A DNA stretch of 64,000 bases, taken from positions 3,522,136 through 3,586,135 of the forward strand of contig NZ_CM001439.1 of NCBI RefSeq assembly GCF_000244955.1, written 5' to 3'. Below, one piece after another: positions 52,474 through 61,823 of this stretch; the stretch's first letter is position 1; each line of letters opens with the position of its first letter. The position numbers and the translations under genes were made by a program. The notes beneath the pieces were generated by a model. It was given only the letters and a program-made list of their open reading frames with translations. It had not been told where the DNA came from and searched no databases. The DNA comes from Saccharomonospora marina XMU15. GTDB taxonomy: Bacteria > Actinomycetota > Actinomycetes > Mycobacteriales > Pseudonocardiaceae.

Positions 52474-53195
52474 CCGCGAGCCTCCGCCACCTCGCCGTTG
52501 AGCAAGCCACGTCGGCCCGCGAGCTCACTCAGCGCCGCGATGACCTCCTCGACGGTCAGTTCGGAGGTGTCGAACTCCACCGCATCGTCGGCGACCCGCA
52601 GCGGCGAGGTGGCGCGGGTGGAGTCGAGCCGGTCCCTGCGCTCGACCGACGCGCGCGCGTCGACGGCGCTGACCGCCCTGCCCGCCGCCGAGTCCTGCGC
52701 ACTGCGCCGGGCGGCGCGCACCTCGGCCGAGGCGGTGAGGAAGACCTTCAGCGGCGCGTCCGGCACCACGACGGTGCCGATGTCCCTGCCCTCGACGACG
52801 ATCCCGCCTTCGGCCGCGAGCACCCGGTCGATGATCGCTCGCTGGCCCGCGACAAGGATCTTGCGCACCCTCGGCACCGCGGACACTGCGGACACCGCCC
52901 GGTTCACCGGCTCGGTGCGGATCTCCTCGGCGACGTCCTCACCGTTGAGCAGCACGCTGGGTTCCTCGGGGCTGGTGCCGACGCTGATCTCGACGTCGCG
53001 CGCGAGCGCGGCCACCGCATCGGTGTCGCCGGGGTCGATGCCCTCGCGCAGCACGGCGAGCGTCACCAGCCGGTACATCGCCCCGGTGTCCAGGTACCGG
53101 GCGCCGAGCTCGGCGGCCAGCTTCCGCGCCACCGTGGTCTTCCCGGTTCCCGAAGGACCGTCCAATGCCACAACGCCGCGCAACACTGTCACCAC
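52470..53195 (-). CDS. cmk: Cytidylate kinase
   Basis: The 241-aa protein has the P-loop [13 protein letters not shown] at its start, the CMP-site YLDTGAMYR, and [32 protein letters not shown]. It phosphorylates CMP and dCMP. I start it at GTG 53195, seven bases after GGAGGAG; GTG 53192 is adjacent, and a far-upstream ATG would add 21 unrelated residues. It begins the cmk-plsC-der operon. Confidence 0.95.
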   Translation of the reverse strand: MVTVLRGVVALDGPSGTGKTTVARKLAAELGARYLDTGAMYRLVTLAVLREGIDPGDTDAVAALARDVEISVGTSPEEPSVLLNGEDVAEEIRTEPVNRAVSAVSAVPRVRKILVAGQRAIIDRVLAAEGGIVVEGRDIGTVVVPDAPLKVFLTASAEVRAARRSAQDSAAGRAVSAVDARASVERRDRLDSTRATSPLRVADDAVEFDTSELTVEEVIAALSELAGRRGLLNGEVAEARG

Positions 53196-53270
53196 CGACC
53201 GTCTCCTCCAGTTTCGTGCGCCGCCGGACGCCACGTCCTCACCGTCTGCGGCCACCATTCTGCCTGCCGG

Positions 53271-53612
53271 TCAGCGGCGCCTCGCACGCAGGCGCTCGTC
53301 CAACTCGTCGCTGACGAACACGTGCTCGTCGTAGGCACCGGTGCGGTATGCGACGCCACCGAACAGTTGCGCCAGCACCGGGGCGGTGAGCACCTGGAAC
53401 AGCGCGACCAGGCCGAGCCCGACCGCGTCGGCGGGTGCCAGCCGCAGCGACGTGCCCAGCAGAATCAGCAACAACCCGAACACCTGCGGTTTGGTGGCGG
53501 CCTGCAATCTGGTGGGCACGTCGGGAAACCGCACCACCCCGACGCCGCCCAGCATGGAGAACAGCCCGCCCGCCAGCAGCAGCACGGCGGAGGCTATGTC
53601 CAGCGCGATCAT
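53271..53612 (-). CDS. mnhG: Mrp Na+/H+ antiporter subunit G
   Basis: The 113-aa protein has three membrane helices and the MnhG block GLFSMLGGVGVVRFPDVPTRLQAATKPQVFGLLLILLG. It is the last gene of the seven-gene Mrp operon. Its ATG overlaps the mnhF stop by 4 bp. The C-terminus ends in a charged Arg-rich tail. Confidence 0.92.
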   Translation of the reverse strand: MIALDIASAVLLLAGGLFSMLGGVGVVRFPDVPTRLQAATKPQVFGLLLILLGTSLRLAPADAVGLGLVALFQVLTAPVLAQLFGGVAYRTGAYDEHVFVSDELDERLRARRR

Positions 53613-53875
53613 CGGTGACTCTCCCAGCGTTCCACGAGCCGCACGGCGCTGATCGAGCCGATGAAGCTCAGCAGCGACACCGACAGCAGCAGCGCGAGGC
53701 TGAGACCTCGCCCCGTCATCGCCATGCCCACCGTGACCCCCGCGATGATCAGCACCAGCAGCATGTCCAGCGCCAGCACCCGGTCCAGCGACCGCGGCCC
53801 GCGCAGCATCCGCCACAGCGTGAGCACGCCACCCACGGCGAGCATGGCGAACGTCGCGAAGTACACCCAGCTCAC
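53609..53875 (-). CDS. mnhF: Mrp Na+/H+ antiporter subunit F
   Basis: The 88-aa protein has three helices with the MnhF signature RGPRSLDRVLALDMLLVLIIAGV. The start is GTG at 53875, overlapping the mnhE stop as GTGA. MnhF is a small hydrophobic subunit needed for assembly of the complex. The long open frame upstream is only mnhE read in another frame. Confidence 0.92.
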   Translation of the reverse strand: MSWVYFATFAMLAVGGVLTLWRMLRGPRSLDRVLALDMLLVLIIAGVTVGMAMTGRGLSLALLLSVSLLSFIGSISAVRLVERWESHR

Positions 53876-54459
53876 GAGTCCTCCTCGGGGGTTTTCTCCG
53901 GCGAGATGGGGCCGACCCTGCGCACCGTGGCGGCGCGCTCGCGCACGTCCCGCGCCTCCTCGGCGGGCGCGATGGCGAGCACCACCCGCACCTGCAACTG
54001 GATGGCCTGGTCGTGTGCCCTGTCGGCCTGCCGCTTCGTGCGCACGCCGAGCGAGTACACGTAGAGCACCCCGCCCTCGCGGTCGATCTGCAGCACGAAC
54101 GTGTTGGGCGTCAGTGAGATCACCCCGGCGCAGGCGGCGACCACATGGTCCACGTCGGACAGCGAGGGCACCGCGACGACGGCGGAACGCACCCCGGGCC
54201 CCGACCGCAGGATCTCCAGTGCCAGCCGCACCGCCGACTCGGTGACGTCGACGACCACGAACACCACCAGAATCAGCAGCCGTACCGGGCGCAGCAGCGG
54301 CAGTGACCTGGTGGGCAGCGGGAACAGCAGCAGCACCGAGGCGGCCACCAGCAGCCCGGTCAGCACGGTGCCGGGCGCGACCGAGCCCCACAGCAGCAGC
54401 CATACCCCCAACAGCCAGCCGAACAACGCCAGCGACAACCGTCCGCTCAGGCGCCTCAC
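53872..54459 (-). CDS. mnhE: Mrp Na+/H+ antiporter subunit E
   Basis: The 195-aa protein has N-terminal hydrophobic segments (FGWLLGVWLLLWG and LLILVVFVVVDV) and the cytosolic C-terminal domain with ISLTPNTFVLQIDREGGVLYVYSLGV, typical of MnhE. A 30-residue charged tail follows. It overlaps mnhD and mnhF by 4 bp each. Confidence 0.93.
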   Translation of the reverse strand: MRRLSGRLSLALFGWLLGVWLLLWGSVAPGTVLTGLLVAASVLLLFPLPTRSLPLLRPVRLLILVVFVVVDVTESAVRLALEILRSGPGVRSAVVAVPSLSDVDHVVAACAGVISLTPNTFVLQIDREGGVLYVYSLGVRTKRQADRAHDQAIQLQVRVVLAIAPAEEARDVRERAATVRRVGPISPEKTPEEDS

Positions 54460-55988
54460 CGGTCGTCACCGCCAAGCACGGCCGCCTGGTACGGTCCGCG
54501 ATCGAGCAGGTCCGTGGCGGCTCGCTCGCTGAACGACGACAGCGGTCCCGCGGCGGCGGCGATCGCCATCCCGACCGCCACCACGCTCGCCGCCGACACC
54601 AGCATGGGTTTCGACGTCACGCCGGTGCCCACGGTCACCTCGTCGGCCGGGTCCGCGTCCGGCACCGGCGGCCTCGGCTTGCCCCAGAAGACGCCGATCC
54701 ACACCCTGGTCATGGCGTACAGCGACAGGAAGCTGGTCAGCACCGCGACTCCGGTAACGGTGTAGGCCATCGGCGTCGCCGTCTCCGAACCCGCCCGCAG
54801 CAGCACCACCTTGGCGACGAAACCGGAAAGCGGCGGGATTCCCGCCAGACTCAACGCCGGAACGGCGAACAGCAGCGCGACGGCCGGGTGCCCGCTCGCC
54901 ACCCCGCACATGTCCCGCAGCGAAGCGGTGCCCGTGTACCTGGTGATCAGTCCGCTCACCAGGAACAGCGCCGCCTGCACCGCGATGTGGTGCACCACGT
55001 ACAGGATCACGCCGGTCAGCCCGGTCACCGAGAACAACGCGAGCCCGAACAGCATGTAACCGATATGGCTGACCAGCAGGAACGACAGCATCCGGTTCAG
55101 GTCGTTCTGCGCGATCGCGCCCAGCGCACCCACCAGCATGGTCAGCAGCGCGGCGGCGAGGAGGAAGTTCCAGTCCTGCGAGCGGTCGAACAGCAGCGTC
55201 TGGGTGCGGATGATGGCGTAGACGCCGACCTTCGTGAGCAGCGCCGCGAACAGCGCGGTGATCGGGGCGGGCGCGGTCGGGTAGCTGTCGGGCAGCCAGA
55301 AGTGCAGCGGCACCACGGCCGACTTGATCCCGAACACCACCACCAGCAGCAGGCCGAGCATGCCGCGCACACCCGGCGGCAGGTCGGGCACACGCTGCGA
55401 CAGGTCGGCGAGGTTCACCGTTCCGGTGGCGGCGTAGATCCCGGCCACCATGGTCAGGAACAGCAGCGACGACGTCAGGCTCACGATGACGTAGGTCATG
55501 CCCGCGCGCACCCTCGCCGCGGTCGACCCCCGGGTCAGCAGCACGTAGGACGCCGACAACATGATCTCGAACGCCACGAACAGGTTGAACAGGTCACCGG
55601 TGAGGAAGGCCAGCGACACCCCCGCGCACAGCACCAGGTACATCGGGTGGAACGCCGTGGTGGTGGATGCCCTGCCGAGGTCGGTGACGCGCTGGCCGAT
55701 GGCGAACACCAGCACGCCGAGCATGACCACCATCGACACCAGCAGCAGCAACGCGGCGATCCGGTCGGCCACCAGCGTGATCCCGACCGGCGGCGCGTAC
55801 CCGCCGAGGCGAAGGATGATCGGGCCGCCGTTGTCGGAGCCGAACAGCAGCACGGCGGCGATCACGACGCTGGTGGTCAGCACGACGATGCTGAGCACCC
55901 GCTGCACCGCGCTGACCTGACCTAGCAGCAGCGACACGGCGGCCGCCAGCAGCGGCAGCAGTACCGGCAGTGACAGGAGCACGCTCAT
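54456..55988 (-). CDS. mnhD: Mrp Na+/H+ antiporter subunit D
   Basis: This 510-aa protein has about 14 helices and is homologous to complex I NuoM/N. It includes DLFNLFVAFEIMLSASYVLL with the essential Glu, the AVVPLHFWLPDSYPTAPAPITALFAALLTKVGVYAIIR block with the conserved Lys, and the HIGYMLFG helix. It forms one of the proton-conducting antiporter modules. ATG at 55988 overlaps the mnhC stop by 4 bp. Confidence 0.95.
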   Translation of the reverse strand: MSVLLSLPVLLPLLAAAVSLLLGQVSAVQRVLSIVVLTTSVVIAAVLLFGSDNGGPIILRLGGYAPPVGITLVADRIAALLLLVSMVVMLGVLVFAIGQRVTDLGRASTTTAFHPMYLVLCAGVSLAFLTGDLFNLFVAFEIMLSASYVLLTRGSTAARVRAGMTYVIVSLTSSLLFLTMVAGIYAATGTVNLADLSQRVPDLPPGVRGMLGLLLVVVFGIKSAVVPLHFWLPDSYPTAPAPITALFAALLTKVGVYAIIRTQTLLFDRSQDWNFLLAAALLTMLVGALGAIAQNDLNRMLSFLLVSHIGYMLFGLALFSVTGLTGVILYVVHHIAVQAALFLVSGLITRYTGTASLRDMCGVASGHPAVALLFAVPALSLAGIPPLSGFVAKVVLLRAGSETATPMAYTVTGVAVLTSFLSLYAMTRVWIGVFWGKPRPPVPDADPADEVTVGTGVTSKPMLVSAASVVAVGMAIAAAAGPLSSFSERAATDLLDRGPYQAAVLGGDDR

Positions 55989-56464
55989 TCGGCTCGCTCC
56001 CGCCCATCGCCGCCGCCGGCTTCGCCGTGGGTGGCTTCGTTGTCGTCGGCCATATCGCCGATATCGTCGGCATCGGCGTCTTCGGCGTGGCGGCGGCGTT
56101 CGCGGGCCAGTTCGGCCACCCGCAACCTGCGGTCCTCGAGGTCGTCCTGCACCTCGTCGTGGCCCAGCAGCACCCACGCCCGGTAGGCCAGCGCCAGCAG
56201 GAAGGTGGTGAGACCGAAGGTGATGACCACGGCGGTCAACGCCAGCGCCTGCGGCAGCGGATCGGCCATCGCCTCGGGGGAGACCAGTCCGACGAACGCC
56301 GGTGCCGCAGGCGGCCCGCCCGCGGCCTGCAGGAACAGGTTGGCGCCGTGCCCCAGCACCACGAACCCCAGGATCACCTGCATCAGCGACCGCTGCAGCA
56401 GCAGGTAGAAGCCGACGCCGTACACGACGGCCAGCACCAGCAGCGTCACCACGTCGATGTTCAT
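55985..56464 (-). CDS. mnhC: Mrp Na+/H+ antiporter subunit C
   Basis: The 159-aa NuoK-like protein has three helices including GFYLLLQRSLMQVILGFVVLGHGANLFL and DPLPQALALTAVVITFGLTTFLLAL. The C-terminal 50 residues are charged and longer than in most MnhC proteins. It overlaps mnhB and mnhD by 4 bp each. Confidence 0.94.
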   Translation of the reverse strand: MNIDVVTLLVLAVVYGVGFYLLLQRSLMQVILGFVVLGHGANLFLQAAGGPPAAPAFVGLVSPEAMADPLPQALALTAVVITFGLTTFLLALAYRAWVLLGHDEVQDDLEDRRLRVAELARERRRHAEDADADDIGDMADDNEATHGEAGGGDGRERAE

Positions 56465-57006
56465 CGGCCCCGCCCTTCGTCGGACCGGGCCAGTTCCAGC
56501 TCCCTGGTCTCGATGCCGGAACCGAGCGTGCGCAGCAGGTCCAGCACGACCCCCAGCACCAGCAGGTAGACCCCGATGTCGAGGGCGAGGCTGCTGGCGA
56601 TCTTCACCTTGCCCAGCACGGGGACCTGCCACTGCCACACCGCGCTGGTCAGCGCGGGCTCACCGAACGCGAGCGGGACCAGCGCCGCGACCACCGAAAG
56701 GGTGAGTCCCGCACCGATCACGGCGGGCGGCCGGATGGGTACGGCCGCCGCGAGTTCGATACTGCCGCCCGCCACGTAGCGCAGCACGAAGGCCAGACCC
56801 GCGACGAGCCCACCGGTGAACCCGCCACCCACGCTGCTGTGACCGGCGAACAACAGGTACACCGACAGCGTCAGCACCGTGGGGAACACCACGCGCACGG
56901 CCACTTCCAACTGCAGCGAGCGTGGCCAGCCCGCCGGGCTGCGCTCGGTCAGCAGCCAGCGCTGCCTCGGCAGGTCCCAGCTTTCCCAGTCGGTCGGCTC
57001 GGTCAC
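56461..57006 (-). CDS. mnhB: Mrp Na+/H+ antiporter subunit B
   Basis: The 181-aa protein has four helices with the MnhB blocks VFPTVLTLSVYLLFAGHSSVGGGFTGGLVAGLAFVLRYVAGG and LDIGVYLLVLGVVLDLLRTLG. GTG 57006 overlaps the mnhA stop as GTGA. A very long frame continues upstream through mnhA antiparallel codons and is spurious. Confidence 0.94.
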   Translation of the reverse strand: MTEPTDWESWDLPRQRWLLTERSPAGWPRSLQLEVAVRVVFPTVLTLSVYLLFAGHSSVGGGFTGGLVAGLAFVLRYVAGGSIELAAAVPIRPPAVIGAGLTLSVVAALVPLAFGEPALTSAVWQWQVPVLGKVKIASSLALDIGVYLLVLGVVLDLLRTLGSGIETRELELARSDEGRGR

Positions 57007-59330
57007 CGGCGCGCCTCCTCGTCGTCGGCGGGCCGGGTTTCGGCGGTGGGCATGCGGTGACCGCGAGCGGTGCGGGCGAGCAGGCCGAGGCTCGCGGCAC
57101 CGGTGGCGGCCACGAGCAGCACGGTGATCTCGCCGATGGTGTCCATCGCTCGGAAGTCGATCAGGATCGCGGTCACCACGTTGGTCGCGCCCGCCTGCGA
57201 GTCCGCCTTGGCGATGTACTGCGCACCCGCCTGCGAGATGCCCTCGCGGGTGCTGGAGAAGACGACGGCGAACATCGCCACGAACAGCCCGCCGAGCGAG
57301 GCGATCGCCGCCTTGCGCCAGCTGGCCCAGCGCCGCGTCGACCGCTCGGTGACGAACGGCGCGTCGAACCGGCGCAACACCAGCACGAACACCACCAGGG
57401 TGAGCGTCTCCACCAGGAACTGTGCCAGTGCCAGATCGATCGCACCGTAGACGAGGAACAGTCCGCCGACGCCGTAACCGACCACGCCGGTCAGCAGCAC
57501 CGCGGTGAGCCTGCGCCGCGCGGCGGGCAGGGTCAGCGCGGCTGCGACCACGAACAGCGCCAGCGGCAACTGCAGTTGTGTGCTCCAGGCCCGCGTGGCA
57601 GGCGACTGCTCGACGCCTGCGAGCAGCCCGACCGTCGGCACGACGACGACCGTGGCCAGGATGATGCCGAGGTAGGCGGGCAGCGAACCGGTCTGCACCC
57701 GCGCCGTGACCCACTGGGCCACCTGGTCGAGGCCTCGCACGGCCGCGCGGTAACCCTGCTGCGCGCGAAGCGGAGCGGGCACCCATCCCCGCGGCGCTTC
57801 GTACCGCTGGCCGGCGAGGTAGAGCAGGTAGCCGCCGAGCAGGATGATCGCCGACAGCAGCAGCGGCAACGACCAGCCGTGCCACAGCGCCAGGTGGTAG
57901 TCCTCGCCCGCGAAACGTTCCGCGTAGCCGCCCGCGAGCGAGTCGGTGAGCGAGGGCCACACTCCGAGCAGCAGGCTCGCGGCGGCGGGCAGCGCCACAG
58001 CGGTGGTGAACACCGTGCCGGGCGCCCGCGCCCCGGTCGGCTCGACACCGGCTCGCGTGCCGAACGCGCCGACGAAGAACCGCACGGTGTAGGCCGCGGT
58101 CAGTACCGAACCCACCACGATGCCGGTCAGGATCAGCAGGTCCTTGGCCGAGCCGTGGGTGAACGCCTCCAGCGCGGTCTCCTTGCCGACGAAGCCGAGC
58201 AGCGGTGGCAGACCGGCCATGGAAGCCGCGGCCAGCCCCGCCGACACCGCCAGCACCGGCCACCTTCTGCCCAGCCCGGACAGCTCCCGCAGGTCGCGAG
58301 TACCCGCATGCTCGTCGATAGCCCCGACCGTCAAGAACAGCGCGGACTTGAACAAGCCGTGCGCCAGCAGCATCGTCGCGCCCGCCAGCGCAGACACCCG
58401 GGTGCCGACGGCCAGCAGCACCAGCAGGAACCCCAATTGGCTCACCGTGCCGTAGGCCAGCAGCAGCTTCAGGTCGTGCTGGCGCATCGCCAGCACCCCG
58501 CCGAGCACCATCGTCCACAGCCCGACCACCACCAGCGGCACCCACCACTGCGGCCGGTCGGCGAACGCGGGGGCAAAGCGCGCCACCAGGTAGACACCGG
58601 CCTTCACCATCGCCGCCGCGTGCAGGTAGGCACTCACCGGTGTCGGCGCCACCATCGCCGCGGGCAGCCAGGGATGAAACGGCAACTGCGCCGACTTGGT
58701 GAACACGCCGACCAGCAGCAGCGCGATACCCGCCGTCACAGCGGGACCCGACGGCGCCTCGGCGATGATCTCCGAGATCCGCAGTGTCCCCGCCGCGGTG
58801 CTCAACAGGATCAGCCCGAGCAGCAGCGAGAGCCCGCCGAGCGTCGTCACCAGCAGCGCCTGCCGTGCCGAGCGCCGTTCCGCCGCCGTGCGTCCGTCCC
58901 CGCCGACCAGCAGGAACGAGCACACCGTGGTGATCTCCCAGAACAGGTACAGCGACAGCACGTCGTCGGCGAGGACGAGGCCGAGCATCGCCCCGGCGAA
59001 GGCCACCAGCACGGCGGCGTCCCTGCCGTTGCCCGGGTTTCCCGGCTCGGCGTAGCGGGCGAAGTAGCCGCCCACGATCGCCCCGATGCCGGTCACCAGC
59101 ACGGTGAGCAGCATCGCCAGCGAGTCCAGCCGCACGGTGAACTCCAGCCCCACCACCGGCGCCCAGGACGCCGACTCGGTGGCGGGCAGCCCGCCGAGGT
59201 GGGTCAGCGCCAGCACGAACGCCGAGGCAGGCACCAGCGCCCCGATCGCGAACGCCGCGCGGTCCCAGCGGCGGGCGACGGCGGGAAGGGCGAGGGCCGC
59301 CGCGAAGTGCACACCGATCGCGACCAGCAC
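57003..59330 (-). CDS. mnhA: Mrp Na+/H+ antiporter subunit A
   Basis: The 775-aa protein is the NuoL-like large subunit with many helices: YLFWEITTVCSFLLVG, QLPFHPWLPAAMVAPTPVSAYLHAAAMVKAGVYLVARF and LLAYGTVSQLGFLLVLLAVG, and a C-terminal MrpB-like domain (LALAQFLVETLTLVVFVLVLRRF; AMDTIGEITVLLVAATGAASL). The complex exports Na+ (and perhaps K+) for protons, giving salt and alkali tolerance. Start GTG 59330 is my best choice; there is no strong ribosome-binding site, and the mRNA may be nearly leaderless. It is divergent from the KhtT-like gene. Confidence 0.93.
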   Translation of the reverse strand: MLVAIGVHFAAALALPAVARRWDRAAFAIGALVPASAFVLALTHLGGLPATESASWAPVVGLEFTVRLDSLAMLLTVLVTGIGAIVGGYFARYAEPGNPGNGRDAAVLVAFAGAMLGLVLADDVLSLYLFWEITTVCSFLLVGGDGRTAAERRSARQALLVTTLGGLSLLLGLILLSTAAGTLRISEIIAEAPSGPAVTAGIALLLVGVFTKSAQLPFHPWLPAAMVAPTPVSAYLHAAAMVKAGVYLVARFAPAFADRPQWWVPLVVVGLWTMVLGGVLAMRQHDLKLLLAYGTVSQLGFLLVLLAVGTRVSALAGATMLLAHGLFKSALFLTVGAIDEHAGTRDLRELSGLGRRWPVLAVSAGLAAASMAGLPPLLGFVGKETALEAFTHGSAKDLLILTGIVVGSVLTAAYTVRFFVGAFGTRAGVEPTGARAPGTVFTTAVALPAAASLLLGVWPSLTDSLAGGYAERFAGEDYHLALWHGWSLPLLLSAIILLGGYLLYLAGQRYEAPRGWVPAPLRAQQGYRAAVRGLDQVAQWVTARVQTGSLPAYLGIILATVVVVPTVGLLAGVEQSPATRAWSTQLQLPLALFVVAAALTLPAARRRLTAVLLTGVVGYGVGGLFLVYGAIDLALAQFLVETLTLVVFVLVLRRFDAPFVTERSTRRWASWRKAAIASLGGLFVAMFAVVFSSTREGISQAGAQYIAKADSQAGATNVVTAILIDFRAMDTIGEITVLLVAATGAASLGLLARTARGHRMPTAETRPADDEEARR

Positions 59331-59394
59331 CGTGCCCGCGTACCCGGTCGATGCTGGGCGCAAACGAAAGTGCCGGTGAGCTACCGTGGTCGGC

Positions 59395-59877
59395 GTGAAC
59401 GTCGAAGTGACCCCTTTGCCGGGAATCGGCGTGCGTAAGGACTTCGCACTGGGCAGCGGCCGCAGGGTCGGTGTGGTGACCCACCGCGACGGCAAGATCG
59501 AGCTGATCGTGTCCAAATCCGACGACCCGGACGCCTGCCTGGCATCGCTGCCGCTCACCCCCGAGGAAGCCGGTGCGCTGGCGAACCTGCTCGGCGCGCC
59601 GCAACTGGTGGCGCAGCTCACCGAGGAGCACAGGGAGCTGCCGGGCATCAGCACCCGGCAGCTCACCATCAAGTCGGGCTCGCCCTACGACGGCCGTACC
59701 CTCGGTGACACCGCGCTGCGTACCCGCACCGGGGTCTCGATCGTCGCGGTGATGCGGGCGGGGCAGATCAACCCCTCCCCCACACCGGACTTCCTTTTCA
59801 CCGCCGGTGACGTGCTGGTGGTGGTGGGGACCTCGGAAGGCCTCGACGCCGCGGCGAAGATCCTGCACGGCGGCTGA
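59395..59877 (+). CDS. KhtT-like TrkA-C regulatory subunit of a cation/proton antiporter
   Basis: The 161-aa protein begins VNVEVTPLPGIGVRKDF and ends with an RCK_C/TrkA-C domain (GSPYDGRTLGDTALRTRTGVSIVAVMRAGQINPSPTPDFLFTAGDVLVVVGTSEGLDA). KhtT binds nucleotide or senses ions to gate KhtU. GTG 59395 is chosen over GTG 59386 because homologues start NVEVTPLPG. It is followed 8 bp later by the antiporter gene and is divergent from mnhA across only 64 bp. Confidence 0.88.
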   Translation: MNVEVTPLPGIGVRKDFALGSGRRVGVVTHRDGKIELIVSKSDDPDACLASLPLTPEEAGALANLLGAPQLVAQLTEEHRELPGISTRQLTIKSGSPYDGRTLGDTALRTRTGVSIVAVMRAGQINPSPTPDFLFTAGDVLVVVGTSEGLDAAAKILHGG

Positions 59878-59885
59878 GGTCGTCT

Positions 59886-61076
59886 GTGGGGCACACCGCA
59901 CTGTCGTTGGTCCAGTTGGGTGCGATGTTCTTCGCGCTCGGCGCGCTCGGCCGGTTGGCGGGCAGGGTCGGTCTCTCGCCCATCCCGCTGTACCTGCTGG
60001 GCGGCCTGGCCTTCGGACAGGGCGGACTGGTGCCGCTCGGCGACATCGGGGGTTTCACCGAACTCGCCAGCGAGATCGGCGTGGTGCTGCTGCTGCTCAC
60101 GCTGGGCCTGGAGTACTCGGCAAGCGAGCTGTTCACCGGGTTGCGCCGGTCGTGGATGGCGGGCCTGCTCGACATCTTCCTCAACGCGGCCCCGGGGATC
60201 GTGGTGGCGCTGCTGCTGGGCTGGGGGGTGGTCGGCGCGTTCGTCATGGGCGGGATCACCTACATCTCCTCCTCCGGGATCATCGCGAAGGTTCTCGGCG
60301 ACCTGGGCAGGCTCGGTAACCGCGAGACACCCGTCGTGCTGTCGATCCTGGTGTTCGAGGACCTCGTGATGGCGCTGTACCTGCCGATCCTCACCGGCGT
60401 GCTCGGCGGGATCAGCTTCCTCGGCGGGCTGCGGGCCGTGGGCATCTCGCTGAGCGTGGTCACCGTCGTGCTCGTGGTCGCGTTGAAGTACGGCCGCTAC
60501 GTCTCCGCCATCGTGGACAGCGAGGACCGCGAGGTGTTCTTGCTGAAGGTGTTCGGCGCCGCGTTGCTGGTGGCGGGGTTCGCCTCGGCCATGCAGGTGT
60601 CGGCCGCGGTGGGCGCCTTCCTGCTCGGCATCGCCATCTCCGGCTCCACGGCCGAGAACGCCACCAAGGTGCTGGAGCCGCTGCGAGACCTGTTCGCCGC
60701 GGTGTTCTTCGTCGTGTTCGGACTGAACACCGATCCCAGGCAGATCCCGCCGGTGCTGGTGTGGGCCGTGGTGCTGGCGGTCACGACCACGCTGACGAAG
60801 CTGGCGACGGGCTGGTGGGCGGCTCGCAAGGCGGGCATCGGGAAGCTGGGCCGGGCCAGGGCGGGTGCGGCGCTCATCGCGCGCGGCGAATTCTCGATCA
60901 TCATCGCCGGTTTCGCCGTGGCCGCGGGGGTGGTCGACGGTGTGATCGCGGCGCTGGCGACCACCTACGTGCTGCTGATGGCGATCATCGGGCCGATCGC
61001 GGCACGCGTGGTGGAGCCGGTGGTGCGGGCGGCACAGCGCAGGCGCTCCGCCAGTTCCGCGGCACCGGCGGGCTGA
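59886..61076 (+). CDS. KhtU-like CPA2 cation/proton antiporter
   Basis: The 396-aa protein has about 12 helices and CPA2 blocks: VGLSPIPLYLLGGLAFGQGGLVPLG, EIGVVLLLLTLGLEYS, GGITYISSSGIIAKVLGDLGRLGNRETPVVLSILVFEDLVMALYLPIL (with the transport-site ED), and GAALIARGEFSIIIAGFA. With KhtT it would exchange K+ or NH4+ for H+. GTG start 8 bp after khtT. It converges on rluB with a 6-bp gap. Confidence 0.9.
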   Translation: MGHTALSLVQLGAMFFALGALGRLAGRVGLSPIPLYLLGGLAFGQGGLVPLGDIGGFTELASEIGVVLLLLTLGLEYSASELFTGLRRSWMAGLLDIFLNAAPGIVVALLLGWGVVGAFVMGGITYISSSGIIAKVLGDLGRLGNRETPVVLSILVFEDLVMALYLPILTGVLGGISFLGGLRAVGISLSVVTVVLVVALKYGRYVSAIVDSEDREVFLLKVFGAALLVAGFASAMQVSAAVGAFLLGIAISGSTAENATKVLEPLRDLFAAVFFVVFGLNTDPRQIPPVLVWAVVLAVTTTLTKLATGWWAARKAGIGKLGRARAGAALIARGEFSIIIAGFAVAAGVVDGVIAALATTYVLLMAIIGPIAARVVEPVVRAAQRRRSASSAAPAG

Positions 61077-61082
61077 GGGCTG

Positions 61083-61823
61083 TCACAGCCCGACCGTCTT
61101 GTGCAGCGACCCGATCTCCTGCCTGGACAGTGCCCGCAGCGTGCCCGGCTTCGTGTCGCCGAGCCGCACGCCGTCGACGGCGGTTCGAACCAGCTTGCGG
61201 ACCGGATGTCCCACCTCGGCGAGCAGCCTGCGCACGATGTGCTTGCGGCCCTCGTGCAGCACGATCTCCACGAGACTGCGGTCGGCGCCGACATCCTTGA
61301 TCGTGAACGCGTCCGCGGTCACCGGGCCGTCGTCCAGCTCCACCCCGGCGCGCAACCGCTTACCGAGCCCGCGCGGCACGCGGCCCTCGACCTCCGCGAG
61401 GTAGGTCTTGGCCACGTGGAAGGAGGGGTGCATCAGGCGGTGGGCCAGCTCGCCGTCGTTGGTCAGCAGCAGCAGGCCCTCGGTGTCGGCGTCCAGCCTG
61501 CCGACGTGGAACAGCCGCTCGGCCCGGTCGCGCACGTAGTCACCGACGCACGGCCTGCCCTGCTCGTCGGTCATGGTGCTGTGCACGCCGCGTGGTTTGT
61601 TCAGCGCCAGGTAGACCAGGTCCTCGCGCACCACCACCCGCATGCCGTCGACATGGATCACCGCGTGCTCGGGATCGACCCGCCTGCCCAGCTCGCGCAC
61701 CACGTCGCCGTCGACCTTGACCCTGCCGCGGGCGATGAGCTCCTCGGCCGCGCGCCGCGACGCGACGCCCGCCTTGGCGAGCACCTTCTGCAGGCGCACC
61801 CCTTCGGCTCGCTCAGATGTCAT
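61083..61823 (-). CDS. rluB: 23S rRNA pseudouridine synthase RluB-like
   Basis: This 246-aa RsuA-family enzyme has an S4 domain (VRLQKVLAKAGVASRRAAEELIARGRVKVDG), YLALNKPRGV, the catalytic motif FHVGRLDADTEGLLLLTNDG with its Asp, and the C-terminal EGRKHIVRRLLAEVGHPV. It probably modifies helix 89 of 23S rRNA. It overlaps scpB by 11 bp. The scpA-scpB-rluB order is standard for actinobacteria; normally cmk follows, but here an antiporter block intervenes. Confidence 0.94.
   Translation of the reverse strand: MTSERAEGVRLQKVLAKAGVASRRAAEELIARGRVKVDGDVVRELGRRVDPEHAVIHVDGMRVVVREDLVYLALNKPRGVHSTMTDEQGRPCVGDYVRDRAERLFHVGRLDADTEGLLLLTNDGELAHRLMHPSFHVAKTYLAEVEGRVPRGLGKRLRAGVELDDGPVTADAFTIKDVGADRSLVEIVLHEGRKHIVRRLLAEVGHPVRKLVRTAVDGVRLGDTKPGTLRALSRQEIGSLHKTVGL

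Noticed and set aside
56461-59901. A 1146-codon open frame on the minus strand and an 838-codon frame on the plus strand (56922-59438)
   Set aside because: Both run through mnhA and mnhB in other frames. They are His/Arg/Gly-rich, lack family blocks, and come from high third-position GC; the Mrp proteins in the alternative frames are unmistakable.
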